Shown: positions 21,172 through 31,840 of the stretch, one piece after another
Layout of the letters: the number at the start of each line of letters is the position of its first letter
How positions within the stretch are numbered: the first letter of the stretch is position 1
From: Apodospora peruviana
Lineage: Eukaryota; Ascomycota; Sordariomycetes; Sordariales; Lasiosphaeriaceae
Assembly (NCBI GenBank): GCA_033439685.1
Contig: JAUEDM010000009.1
Coordinates: 248,001-312,000 of the forward strand
DNA: 64,000 bases
Reading direction: 5' to 3'
Position numbers and translations under genes: made by a program
The notes under the pieces: generated by a model
What the model saw: the letters and a program-made list of their open reading frames with translations, nothing else
Told to the model about the DNA's origin: nothing
Databases searched by the model: none

Positions 21172-21960
21172 TTATTGTAAGCACATGAGGCTTGTCAATA
21201 ACAACACCTGGTTATATGCGACGAATCTGGGCACAACAAATTTCCTTTTTCGTACAACCTCACGCACGTGACGTGGCTTACCGTGGTCATCAAGGTCGTG
21301 CCCGTCATAGTCAGGGTCGTCCGCATCGTCGTCGACGCCGTCGTAGTAGTCAGGGGTAAACTCCGGAGCTGGAAGAAGGTACAAATCAGACTGGGGAAAC
21401 GAATCAAGCCGAGCTATAACCTGGTCGACCAGCTCCCTTACGAGCGCTTCGCTAATCGGAGCGGAGCCGTAGACGTAGTTAAACCCGACATACGGAGCCG
21501 GATCAAGGTCCGGGCTGTCCTCGACAGGGCCGACAAGGCCGTTGTCGGGGGCTAGGGCAAGGTCTGGACCGTCCTCGTCGACAGGGCTGTCCTGATGAAA
21601 GTGCTGACCATCTTCAGGACCGTTCGGATCGTTGCAACCTCCGTCGAGGTCGACAGGGGTTGTCCGGGGGCAAATCGAAGTGCTGGTCGTCATCAGGACC
21701 GTCCGGATAGCCCTCGAAGTCCGAGTCAGGACTAGCCAAGTACCTAGGGCCGTCATCGTAGTCCGAATAGGGGGTAGGCGGCCGGTCAGACTAGTCGTCC
21801 TTGGATTCGTATTCGGCTGGTTATGCCGAGGTCGTGAGGGGGGTAATAGCTCTAAAACCCTGGACATGCGCTGACCCCAAATCGTGCGCCCTACTCGCAT
21901 CGGCAGATAGCGGGAAGTCATGTGGTGAAAGGGACTAGACCCTCCGCTCAGTAAGTACAC
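21172..21960 (-). CDS. Unknown acidic Asp/Pro-rich reading frame, possibly broken
   Basis: The 262-aa frame has an acidic second half (GPDLALAPDNGLVGPVEDS, FTPDYYDGVDDDADDPDY) and a helix-like SEALVRELVDQVIARLDSF. Upstream, a different frame reads as the same composition (YSDYDDGPRYLASPDSDF, GYPDGPDDDQHFDLPPDNP) up to about 21660. The natural product may therefore switch frame there through an intron or a frameshift. No homolog is recognised. Confidence 0.3.
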   Translation of the reverse strand: MYLLSGGSSPFHHMTSRYLPMRVGRTIWGQRMSRVLELLPPSRPRHNQPNTNPRTTSLTGRLPPIRTTMTALGTWLVLTRTSRAIRTVLMTTSTSICPRTTPVDLDGGCNDPNGPEDGQHFHQDSPVDEDGPDLALAPDNGLVGPVEDSPDLDPAPYVGFNYVYGSAPISEALVRELVDQVIARLDSFPQSDLYLLPAPEFTPDYYDGVDDDADDPDYDGHDLDDHGKPRHVREVVRKRKFVVPRFVAYNQVLLLTSLMCLQ

Positions 21961-22665
21961 CTCCTCTAAAATAGGAAGTGCTAGTCATCTTCCGCATTAC
22001 ACTATCTCCTGTAGAACGTCAGCCGGCCACACAATCACCCCCTCACCTGCGATATCCTCTTTAGAACGTCGCGCAGATTATGTTTCAGCTAACCGGTCTC
22101 AGCTGACAATTAGGTTCAACAGTTACTAGTGGCTTGGTTTAGAAGGATCTTGCATAGCTGGTCTCCATGGTGAGCATGTGGGCAGGTAGGTATGCACAAG
22201 ACATCAACAGCTCAATGTGATACTGCAACTAAGAATCATTAGTTGCTACGATTATCGTTTCTTGCGTCAACACTCCCACGGGCCTAGAAACAAGACAAGA
22301 CAAGAATAACCTTGTCCTCTTGGAGTTCAGCTGGAGTCGAATCAACCATCTAGCCAAAAACAAGCTTCTTGACGCTCTCTGCGGTGCAGCTCTAGTCTTT
22401 CAACGGCAACACCTTTATTGTCCTCGTGCAGGCACTAATGATATTACTAACCTATTGATGACCAGCCAGCCACACCTCAGGTGTCTGTAATCACCGGTAA
22501 CAGCCCTCGCAATCCTAGAACTGCAATGTTGTTTGGGGTATAAATGTGGGTAACGGAAGCATTCACCCGTCGAAAGAAAATCAGATACCTCCCCATCAGA
22601 AGCTTTGAGTTCCTCATCTGCCACTTCACGTATCCCTCACTCACACCCAACGTCCAACCGAAACC
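21961..22665. other. Intergenic, 0.7 kb
   Basis: No gene is supported. It contains the leader of the small Cys-rich gene. Confidence 0.4.
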
Positions 22666-23184
22666 ATGGCGTCTTCCGATCAGCAGTAGGTAGCACACCC
22701 TTTCGAGATTTGGTGGCAGCATGAACTCATTTGCTAACCTGAGAAAACCGCAAGAGAGCCCGAGATCCTGGGAGTCAGTCCCGACAAACTCGTGAGCAAG
22801 GAGCAATTCGACGCTACAATGGCCAAGATCCTCAAAGACGATGACGATCATGTCTTGCTCTCCGAGACTCCGGCCCCGGATATTGATATCCTGGCTGGCC
22901 TCCTTGGGGTCGAAACGGCCGAGTCTATACCCAAGTTCACCTGCCGCTTCGTCAAGGGAGATGAAGCCTGCGCCAGCTGCGGCCGTCACTTCAGCATCCT
23001 CGACATGGCCAGGACCGGACTTGAATTCCACGGCAAGGATTTCATCAACGCCACCATCTTCGGGAAGCATGGTGGCCACGTTTTCAACAATGTAACCCAG
23101 CTCCATCAGTGTTACGATTGTGGTGAGAAGGCTAAGTGGGGCATGGATTATGGCTGCGCCATGTATGGTTGTGGCAGTCCCTGA
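22666..23184 (+). CDS. Small Cys/His-rich protein, unknown
   Basis: Exons 22666-22685 and 22755-23184 give 149 aa. The donor GTAGGT, the branch site GCTAACC and the acceptor CGCAAG join to Gln (CA|A) in frame. No signal peptide is present. After an acidic helical start (KEQFDATMAKILKDDDDH) comes a Cys module with CASCGRHFSILDMARTGLEF, GKHGGHVFNN, QCYDCGEK and a terminal DYGCAMYGCGSP. The paired CxxC motifs suggest one or two structural zinc sites. I recall small fungal proteins with a comparable xSCGRxxSxLDxxRTGL segment but know no function. Confidence 0.68.
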
Positions 23185-24239
23185 GGCTGTGTGGCGGTTG
23201 CGTATGGCATTACCCTAGCCTAGCTCAGGGAAGAATCAGGGGAAGCTTAGCACAAATCAGCCACGGCTCATCCCAGCTCACCCCGGCTCAGGACGACGAA
23301 CGAAAGAGGAATTTGTGTGCCCAGATTCGTTGCCGACAACCAGGCTGTTAGGAGACCAATTTCCTTCACTTTCATAGTAATTTCATAGCTTATTGGTCCT
23401 CTGGCAAATATATAACGAGCAGCGTCCATCCGTCGCTGCTTGACGCACACATGCAATGGCGTGACATGATCTCATATTGCAGCAGGTACAACACTGGGAG
23501 TGGAGTTGACTCGGCCGATTCTTGCCGGCGGTGTGCTTTATGAAGAAGGCGCGGCGAAGTCAGATGATGACAACAGGAAGGTATGGTCTCACCTCAAAGG
23601 TCGATTCACGTGCAAGCAGTTGTCGGCCGCCCCTGCCGTCTTGCCTGCAGAGTGACGGATGACTGCAGATGCTGATCTGCACCTTGTGGAGACTGGAGCC
23701 TTATGCCTTCCTAGAAAAGAATGCATGCCCATTTCGTGGTTCGTTACACAGCGTGGCCGGTGGCGCACTGTGGTTCCACACACCGAGACATCCTCACGGC
23801 AGTTGGCAGATTGCAGGGGGAAGGAGGTTACCACGTAGCGAAGACCGGAGTTCATTGCTATTCACCGAAAAATAACTTTACATTGTATCCTCCAGGCTCA
23901 AGATAACCCATTTCCAACCTCCGTTGAGCACGTGAACCAATTCACGATCCTCCATCCGGCCAACCACAGACTGGTACTTATAGAATTCTATACACTATTC
24001 CACCATCAGTAGTAGCCATCGAGTACTTTACAAGGAACCTAGCTCGTGACTTCTCATAGCTCCTGGTAGGCATCCTGGAAATATTATTATTCATACACCG
24101 CTGTGCCCTTGGGCGCGTCGGACCTTCAAACTATTTACTGTACAGGAAAACCGTGCCCTTACGGGTCGGGTGAAAAACCGGTACCAACAATTGAGAAAAC
24201 ACATCAGTGACTGAGCCTGTAAATACAAAAGAAGAAGAC
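23185..24239. other. Intergenic, 1.05 kb
   Basis: No gene is supported. A short degenerate run of GGCTCA/AGCTCA motifs lies near 23264-23290. Confidence 0.4.
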
Positions 24240-24264
24240 CTCCTGGCCTTCGATGGAGGGGGTT

Positions 24265-24774
24265 TCAACCTGCCGACTCCAGTTTGAGCTTCCTTACTAG
24301 ATTGTACATTGGTAATCTTCCCGCATCCATCAGCCAGCTCAGGATCCTTCTCGTTAGCCGTGCAGTTGGGGGATCAATGCCCTGTAAGACAGAGTAAAAA
24401 TCCCAGCGAGTCCGAATATGTGTTCTCTCCCATCTTCGAGTCAATGGTGGACCCAAACACCATACGACTAAGTGTTCGACAGTTTCACGGCCTTCACCAC
24501 ACTCACAAAAAGGTGTTAGAATCGTTGGGACACCCCGTTTGAATAGGAAATCCCGGAGCCCGATAGCACCAGTTCGAATCTGGACAAGCAGTGAGCTTTT
24601 CGCCTTGTTGAGGCCTTCATGTCTCTTGAGTGTTTTATCTCTGAAGATGGTCTCTTTCTGGTGGTCGAGATCGTCCGCTGGCCTCATCGTTGCCCGACCG
24701 TTCCGTTCTCTTAACCACCTCACTCTGCAGTGGTGTTGCGTGTGACCCCAATTCCAGCATTTGAAACACTGCAC
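24265..24774 (-). pseudogene. Open frame fusing LINE zinc knuckle to ORF2 C terminus
   Basis: The 169-residue frame starts with the ORF1 CX2CX4HX4C knuckle. After about 35 residues it continues with the conserved C-terminal tail of Tad-type ORF2, which carries its own Cys/His cluster (CECG...VEHLVVWC). The junction keeps an open frame despite several kilobases of missing element. Just upstream a TGA interrupts CEPC-stop-AALSPVQCFKC. It is a deletion product; function is not implied. Confidence 0.7.
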
Positions 24775-24977
24775 CGGGCTCAGCGCGGCTCAACATGGCT
24801 CACAGTCTAGTAGCTGGGCCTTCCAGATCACTCCTTCGTTACAAGCTTTGCGGGCTTTTTCCTGGGAAGTCAGTGCTACCAGCACTGTTGGCCGAGTTGC
24901 ATGCTGATGTTTCGGTACTCGGAATTTGACCTTATCGATGGTCCGGAGGTCAGTCTCCTTCCCAAATGCTTCCTCGG

Positions 24978-25532
24978 TCATCCCCTGAAGGTCTCTCGCT
25001 TCCATACTTCCTTCAGCAGGACTGCGAAAGTTCTTTTGCTTTCCTCAGCCTGTTGTCCAAATGCCTCTTTGATCCACACGCTATTAGTAGAGTACCAGTC
25101 CCTCGTCGTCATCCCTTGGAAGGTGATAACGGTGTCTCCGCTTGGGAGCTTGCGCGCCGCGACAGCTCCCTTCTTTGTCGACGCCTGGTTGACAGCCTGG
25201 ATAATCTCTTGCGGTGTCCGTTTGGCCAGATCGGTTGGCATCCCTTTGCCTCTAACTAAAATATCCTTGTTTATTCGGGTTGGTACTATCTTTATTGCCG
25301 TGGTGGGTTGCGCCTGAGAGTGGGTAGGTCCCTGGGAGGCCACTGCAGCCCAGGATCTTTTCTCCTGGGTTCCGTTTACTGCTGCCTTTACCTCCTCGGC
25401 CACCACCTTGCGGAGGTTGGCCAATGATATGTTTCCAGTTTGGGCTTGAGACGCATTGTAGATCTTCTGGACCAATGCCAGGAGGTCCTGTCCTATACCT
25501 CTGGCTGCTCCTTTCATGTCTGGGTTTGCCAT
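24978..25532 (-). pseudogene. LINE ORF1 (gag-like) fragment
   Basis: A 184-residue stretch begins MANPDMKGAARGIGQDLLAL and includes LANLRKVVAEEVKAAV, then SWAAVASQG, then PTDLAKRTPQEIIQAVNQ and VITFQGMTTRDWY. This matches the helical plus substrate-binding layout of fungal LINE ORF1. Frame breaks on both sides show it is not a complete gene. Confidence 0.65.
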
Positions 25533-25690
25533 ACCACTAGCCCATCTACCTTCTTCCTGATAGCTTCGATATCGGTGAATGGTGGGGAGCGGGATGGGGG
25601 AAAGGGAGCGCCCGAGTGCAGGGACCGGGCAAGGCCTCCTCCTCCCTCCTGTCTAGTCGGAGCCAAAGGGGGGGCCATCTTGTCCCCTTC

Positions 25691-26463
25691 CACTGTTTAA
25701 GCGGGTTGCTAGGGGTGATGGCTTGAATTTGCGTGATTGGTCGAGACTGAAGAGGAAAGCGGGTCCTCAAAAGAAGAAAATTCTGGCGCGTTGACCGCGA
25801 TTTTGCCAACTTTGGGGACCGTCGCAGCGGTGCGCAGCGGCCTCCGTGCTGGAATTATTGTAGTCGATGTGTAGTGCTTTCGTAGAGCATTTGAATAAGG
25901 TTACAATGGAGGGTTTTATCGGTTGAGATGCCCTCCCGATCTTGCCCATCCTGGAAATACCTACCTATTCAAACTGAAAAACATGCCTTGTAAACACCGT
26001 CTCAGGCCCTAGCAGCCGATCGCAGAAGATGTTACGGATAAGGATTTTACAGGGTTTCGTAAAAGTCCTCGATAGCTACTATTCACTGTGAAAATGGTAA
26101 TAACCGTTGACCCGACAGCCTGGTACGACGGCAAGATCGGCTGGGATCTGACAGTTTCATGCATTAACGTTCCTGCCATCAAAGTGACGATGGCCGCAAC
26201 AATGCAGGGCAACAGTGAGCACTAACAGTCTGACACAGTGCCACGTTCCAGCATCTTGATATTTATCCACTTCGTCTCAGGTCCACGCCGTACGCCGCCC
26301 CGTGCGATATGGAAGTGGCGCCGATTCTCCACGTTGATTGGCTCTCTTGTCTCACCAAATCCACCGTGGAGCCGATTTTGGCGCCTCCTTCATAACGGCG
26401 CGGCAACACACTGTGCAACTGTCCCTTGAATTTCTTCTCTCATCTCGATCACTGCTTTCCAGC
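25691..26463. other. Intergenic, about 0.8 kb
   Basis: Between the LINE relic and the mannosidase gene. No independent feature is supported. The mannosidase leader is within the final 200 bases. Confidence 0.4.
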
Positions 26464-28385
26464 ATGTCACGCTCTCTCAGCAATATCCTCACTTTTTTGC
26501 CGCCTAACATTGTTGAGAAGCCGGTCTCGCGATCTCCAGAGATGGGCGCCATTCTGCCGTCCCGACGGTTCCCCGCCGTCGTCCACGGTTTTCGCAGAAT
26601 AATGGCTGTTCTACGCGCCAACCGGAACTTCCTTTCTGTACTCGTGCTCCTCTCTGTCATCTTCTTGCTTCTCAAGCTACCATCGTCGCAGTACCCGGGT
26701 GGGCGGTCTCCCCATCGAAAAGGGCCGGTGGTCCGTTTCCGGTCCAGCAGCTTCAATTGGACCTCAGCGCCCCAATTTCACCCAGTGCCCATCATCCACC
26801 ACCTGCCCACAGGACGGCCAGAGCAGCTACCTCGCGTTCAGCATCCATTCCCCGGATATGTGCACGACTCGGCGACCAGAAAACGACAAAAGGCCGTTCG
26901 AGCAGCATTTGTGCGGAGTTGGAAGAGCTACAGGGCGCACGCGTGGTTGCGCGACGAACTGACACCAGTGAGCGGGGAGGGGAAGACGACGTTCGGCGGC
27001 TGGGCGGCGACGCTGGTCGATGCGCTCGACACGCTGTGGATAATGGACCTCAAGCATGACTTCTACATCGCCGCGGCCGCCGCGGCCCAGCTGGACTGGG
27101 CGAATACGACTGAAACTAGCGTTAACCTCTTCGAGACCACGATCCGCCATCTCGGCGGCTTGCTCAGCGCATACGACCTCAGCGGCGAACCGGCGTTGCT
27201 GGAGAAGGCCACGGAGCTCGGAAACATGCTCTACATGGCCTTTGACACTCCGAACCGGCTGCCCGGATTTTGGCTCAACTTTGAGAATGCGCAAAAGGGG
27301 TTCCAGGTGGCTGGCATGAACGATCCCGCCGCGTCTCCTTGTTCGCTATCGCTGGAATTCACCCGGCTTGCGCAGCTCATTGGGAACGACAAGTTCTTTG
27401 ATGCCATCAGCCGCGTGACCGACTTTCTTGAGCGGACGCAGAATGAGTCCAAGTTGCCCGGCATGTGGCCGAAACTGATTAACTTCCGGGATGAGCGGGT
27501 TGGCGCCGAGATTGGATTCACGCTAGGCGCCTTGTCGGATTCCTTGTACGAGTACCTGCCGAAGATGGCCGCCTTGCTGGGAGGCCAGGAGCCCAGGTAC
27601 GAAAAGATGCATCGCGCAGCCATGGGTGTTGTTGAGGAACATCTGATTATACGGCCGATGCTGCCGGAGGAGGAGACGCACCACGATATCCTCTTCGTGG
27701 GCGACGCATACGCCCACGAAGATCACGTTGACCATAACCCTGAAGGCCAGCATCTCTCCTGTTTTACCGGGGGCATGTTTGGGCTCGGCGGGAAGTTATT
27801 CGACATCCCGGAGCATGTCGCTGTCGGAGAAAGTCTGGCTCGTGGCTGCGCATGGGCGTACGACACATTCCCCACAGGGTTGATGCCCGAAATCTTTGGC
27901 ATTGTTCCATGCGCAAACTGGAAAGACGGACCTTGTGCCTGGGACGAGGAGCAGTGGAAGAGGGATGGCAATCAGGATCTCAAGAAGGGCTTTGCCAATG
28001 CCAGAGATCCGCGCTACATCTTGCGGCCGGAGGCCATCGAGAGTGTCTTCCTCTTGTATCGGATGACGGGCAAGGAAGAGCTTCGTGACATTGCCTGGAG
28101 GATGTTTGAGTCCGTCATGAAGGCCACCGAGACGCCGCTGGCCAACTCGGCTATTGCTGATGTGACAGTCGAGGGCGAGACCGCGAAGTTGGACTCGATG
28201 GAGGTGAGATAACTCCACTCCTGTTGGATATGACTACCGTCGCTGACTTGGTGATTGACTTGCAGAGTTTCTGGCTTTCCGAGACCCTCAAGTACTTTTA
28301 CCTGATATTTTCGCCGCCCAGTCTGATCAGCCTCGATGATTTCGTCTTCAACACTGAAGCGCACCCCTTCCGCCGTCCGAAATGA
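26464..28385 (+). CDS. GH47 class I alpha-1,2-mannosidase (type II membrane enzyme)
   Basis: Exons 26464-28203 and 28266-28385 give 619 aa. The frame is open upstream but the first good ATG is at 26464. A short cytosolic N terminus is followed by one membrane anchor (NFLSVLVLLSVIFLLLKLPS, about residues 57-76). The GH47 barrel follows with KSYRAHAWLRDELTP, VDALDTLWIMDLKHDF, FETTIRHLGGLLSAYDLSGE, PEIFGIV, YILRPEAIESVFLLYR and the terminal calcium-binding VFNTEAHPF. The last motif is supplied by the second exon, which confirms the 62-bp intron. The family removes terminal alpha-1,2-mannose from N-glycans in the ER or Golgi. Whether this member is a trimming mannosidase or an ERAD-type Mns1 cannot be settled from sequence. 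Confidence 0.95.
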
Positions 28386-29007
28386 TCACTTCATCGCTAT
28401 TGAATGCCGCACACGAGGTTTCAATAGACACAGAATGAAGGTGGCGTCAAGCCTGCTATCAACAATGCGATCAACGTCAGCCAATGACCATTCAGCGAGT
28501 GAGATGGCGAGCCGGTTAGTTGAAAGCGTGTCATGGCGGAATGAGGGCAAGTCTGCCCCAACTTGCAGCAGCGTCACGTTCGCTATAAGGCGGAGGGCCT
28601 GATGCCAGACCAAGATGGTGCTCAATGGTTGTGGTTCTGTCCCGCACACTCACCGGACCGGGATATCATCGGTGTTCGGTTGCTCGTTGTGCAAACACCG
28701 TCGAGTTTGTGGCACTTTATTCTTTAACCAGGAACAACACACCACCGACGGTGAATCACTCTCGAAATTGACAGGCGTGTATACCTCACCGACACATGGC
28801 GTCATTTACAGGCTTGGAAGGGCTCAGAGTGCTCTTTGATTTGTATATATCCAGCTACAGGTCGCCCAAATCCGGTCTCTCCCAATGCCTTTTTCTCAAG
28901 TCATCGATACCAAACACTTTTCTACACAAGCGATCAATACAAAACACGATTCCAAAACCAATCGATACACCCAACACAAGCTCTTGCCTTTATTCTCCAA
29001 GGGCAAC
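28386..29007. other. Intergenic, 0.6 kb
   Basis: No gene is supported. The last 150 bases are the presumed leader of the secreted Cys-rich gene. Confidence 0.4.
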
Positions 29008-29744
29008 ATGCGAAACTCCCCCAGAAATCTCCTCGCCGTGTCGGTGGCCTCTTTCCTGCCGCTCACCACGATGGCCAGCAGCATGCAAGACCTTGTTCCG
29101 GGCAACGGCCCCCCATGTCTGTCATTCGATGCCTTGGGTACACAGCTCCTACAAAGTGCCCATCGACTTTCAAGGAAACTGCACCAATCCCAACAACCCC
29201 CCCCCCCGCGGCATCGGTCTCCTCAACTTGTGCGGCACTCTCGACTGCCGCCATTTGGATCCGGATCGCCTGTGCGTGACGATGCAGGATTTTGAGCAGC
29301 ATATCCCGGTGAGTTCTGATCTTCCTCACTACTGCCTTATCAGCAGTGCAATTTCACAAGACACTGACGTTGTTGGCTTGCATAAAGTGCGGTGTGATCA
29401 ACAACCCACGCGCCGAATGCCCCATTCCTCGCAAGAACCACACCCAGCGTGAGCGACCACGGTATAACACTTCTCCGGCGTCCAATTCTCTGGCGTCAAT
29501 ATCCACACCAACGCCCACGGTCGGCGGCTCTGGCAACAGCGGACCCAAACTTGTCGCTACCGAGCCCAGGCCGCCTTCGCCTGATATAACCTACATCGGC
29601 TTCTGCTGTGACGCTAGCTGTGCTTTGGAAAACTGCACGAGATTGGTAATGCTTCATAATGGAGGATTGTTTGGGGATGGAGCCCCACGTAGGTTTTGGC
29701 TTCCCTATAACCTTATCGACAATGCAAGTTGTTCAAGAGCCTGA
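29008..29744 (+). pseudogene. Secreted Cys-rich protein with a one-base frameshift
   Basis: From the ATG at 29008 the frame gives a signal peptide (RNLLAVSVASFLPLTTMAS) and NGPPCLSFDALG. One base later, in the next frame, comes SSYKVPIDFQGNC, IGLLNLCGTLDC and DPDRLCVTMQDFEQHIP up to a GTGAGT donor at 29309. The second exon (29388-29744) gives CGVINNPRAECPIPRK, a Ser/Thr/Pro linker, and YIGFCCDASCALENC. Removing one G from the GGG at about 29135-29138 would join the two frames; nothing else is broken. Cys spacing suggests a disulfide-rich apoplastic protein, but the function is unknown. A sequencing error at the G run is possible. Confidence 0.6.
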
Positions 29745-30299
29745 GTTTGTTTTGTTTGGATATCTGGCAGAGGAGATGCTGTCCATTTCTTTACGATCTT
29801 GTTGACCCTCCTGCGCCGCCGCCTAAAAGCGCTAAGGGACAACACGAAAGACCCAAGAAACAACACCGCGCCGCGGCTAGCGTCTAAACACTTTACGGAG
29901 CGTAGTGATTGGTGGTGGACGGCGGGGTTTGTTTATTTGTTGCCCCTTGACGTCTGGTGGCTATGTCGCGCAATGGTGATTGTACCAAGCAAGAACATAC
30001 GCCTTTGGCATGGACAGACGTGGAGGGCATGGACAGCGCTGAACGAGGCCATTGAGGACAGTAGTTTCTTTTGGGGAGTTATGCTTTGGTTTTGAGTTTT
30101 GGTTCGGAACACTCCAAGCATGTACACACTTGGCGTGTTATGACGCGGACAGCGAGGTCATGTCTTGGTATTTACTGTTTGGAGCAATCCGGGTAGCTGG
30201 TATGTAGTAATGCAAAGCCAGTACTAGGAATCTGTCCTCGGCTGCAGAAATAACAGGATTTCTTGATCATCATTGACCTCAGCGATACACACTAAGCCA
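29745..30299. other. Intergenic, 0.55 kb
   Basis: A 98-codon + strand ORF at 29799-30095 (Trp-rich, DWWWTAGFVYLLPLDVWWL) has no splice partner or recognised motif and is not called as a gene. Confidence 0.35.
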
Positions 30300-30538
30300 C
30301 GCACAACGCCCCCTACATGCAACCTAACTGGACAAAATCCCACTTTCGTCACTCTCAGGGTTATTACACACCTCTGCACGCCCAATCAAGTGCACACAGT
30401 AAATATTACATTGTAGTAAAGAGGGGTTAAGTAACGCTGCTAGGGGCACATATAGAACCCTTAAAACCCCTCTCTGGCTCGACCTCTAGATCAATACAGC
30501 AGACCCTGTTCCTTCTTGCAGCACACTCTACGCCTACA
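30300..30538 (+). mobile_element. Possible solo LTR or LTR end of a Gypsy-type element
   Basis: A segment near 30463-30538 runs ACCCCTCTCTGGCTCGACC, CAATACAGCAGACC and ends CACTCTACGCCTACA. It is followed at once by ATTTGTTATCA, which resembles a decayed TTGGTATCA-type primer-binding site. This is the usual R/U5-PBS arrangement of fungal Gypsy elements. The 5' boundary is guessed and no second LTR or target duplication was found. Confidence 0.3.
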
Positions 30539-31840
30539 ATTTGTTATCACTGATATAGTATTTCAATCCAAAAAATGCATTAGCAAAATTATACCATACA
30601 CCCATAACACCATCAAGTATTATACCTCGTGTGACGGCCGTCATGGTCGCACACAGTATATTGCCTGAAGTACTGCACACTGGATTCTGTGGAGTTGATG
30701 GGAGTTGCAACTGTGTGATTGTCTTCCTTCTTCCCAGGATCTAGGGAGGCTAGATTCCTAGTTCATATACTCGTTTATAGTGGCAAATCTACTCGTAGGT
30801 TTTGATAGTTCAACCTGGTTGAGCTGGCTGCACCAGCTCCTTTGGGCCTTTTCCTAGTCCCTTGGGTTTTCCCTAATTCCTTTGCCTAGATCCGTTTGAC
30901 TAGATCCTTTGCCTAGATCTTTTGACCCCTAGGTGACCACACTCAGCATTCCTTTCTGACAGGCACCCTTTCCATCTGACAATAACCACTGTGCAGCCCT
31001 CGCACCCTCTTTAGATTCGACACACTTCTCACTACCAAACCACACCATACATACTATTGCATTGTATGAATGTTGTGACCGTGAATCCGCCGTCATTAAT
31101 ATATAGGCTTTAGTTAAGTAGATAAGGTTATGCAGTAGATAGAAAGGAACCTTCCCGTTCAAACCAGGGCCTGACAAGTAACTGCAGTACTTAGCGTTGT
31201 TACTTCCAACGGAGGCTCGTGTAGCCTGATAAGGCTAACTCCTCTCGTCATTCTCATCAAGGACCTCTGACTGTTCAGTGGTCCACAATAACGGATAGTA
31301 GTTTGTTCTACATGCATAAACGGCGCTCAATAGTCACCGCCACTCTCCTGACCTTATGAGGTACCCCCTGGCGTTTTGTTCAAGTAGCCCAGCGTCGACG
31401 GCTGCGTTCTAATGGGCGGTAGTGAAGTTAGCAGTTGATGTGAGAGGGTGGCGTCCTGGTAAGATGTTGTGGCCTGAGAGGACAATGCAGATGCCAGAGC
31501 CCCCAGCTGCAAAAGGGGTAATGGGGGATGGGAAAGGCTCCTGCTCTCAATAAATTGGCGAACTCGCCATACTTTTCTCGTTGGTCGACGAAGACGGGTT
31601 GAGACATCCTAGTGCATTAACGGGGTTCCAAAGTTGCCAGTGTGGCCGATGTGCCGTGGCGTAAAAAGACCGCTGCTGGCGTGGGGAAGTCATGATGGCC
31701 TCCCCTGAACTGGAACTGCTGAATACATACGATGACTGTTGGCAGTTGTGACCAAGTTCACGCAACGTAGTGATTAACCCATTTACTAGGAGGCACTGCC
31801 AAAATTCGATTCCCCAGAACACGCTCAACACCACGCTAAC
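30539..31840. other. Intergenic, 1.3 kb, repeat-like
   Basis: Contains repeated CCTAGATCC/TTTGACTAGATCC words near 30885-30925 and a start-like TGTGACGGCCGTCATGG near 30630. It looks like degraded transposon sequence, but no coding fragment was recognised. Confidence 0.35.

Larger units (their letters stand above)
24240..25690 (-). mobile_element. Decayed Tad-like non-LTR retrotransposon (LINE), internally deleted
   Basis: On the minus strand, ORF1-like (gag) sequence starts near 25677 (MAPPLAPTRQ), shifts frame near 25515 and continues through 25532-24978, with PTDLAKRTPQEIIQAVNQ typical of the LINE ORF1 substrate-binding region. Another frame shift near 24990 leads to FRVPKHQHATRPTVLVALTS, then a CCHC zinc knuckle (CFKCWNWGHTQHHC) near 24770. 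Within a few codons this runs into the C-terminal end of ORF2 (LLVQIRTGAIGLRDFLF, CECGEGRETVEHLVVWC), which in complete elements lies several kilobases downstream. Endonuclease, reverse transcriptase and RNase H core are absent. Boundaries are approximate; no poly-A tail or target duplication was identified. Confidence 0.75.

Noticed and set aside
30929..31177. Minus-strand ORF in the repeat-like region
   Set aside because: No similarity to retrotransposon or cellular proteins recognised; short and without splice partners.
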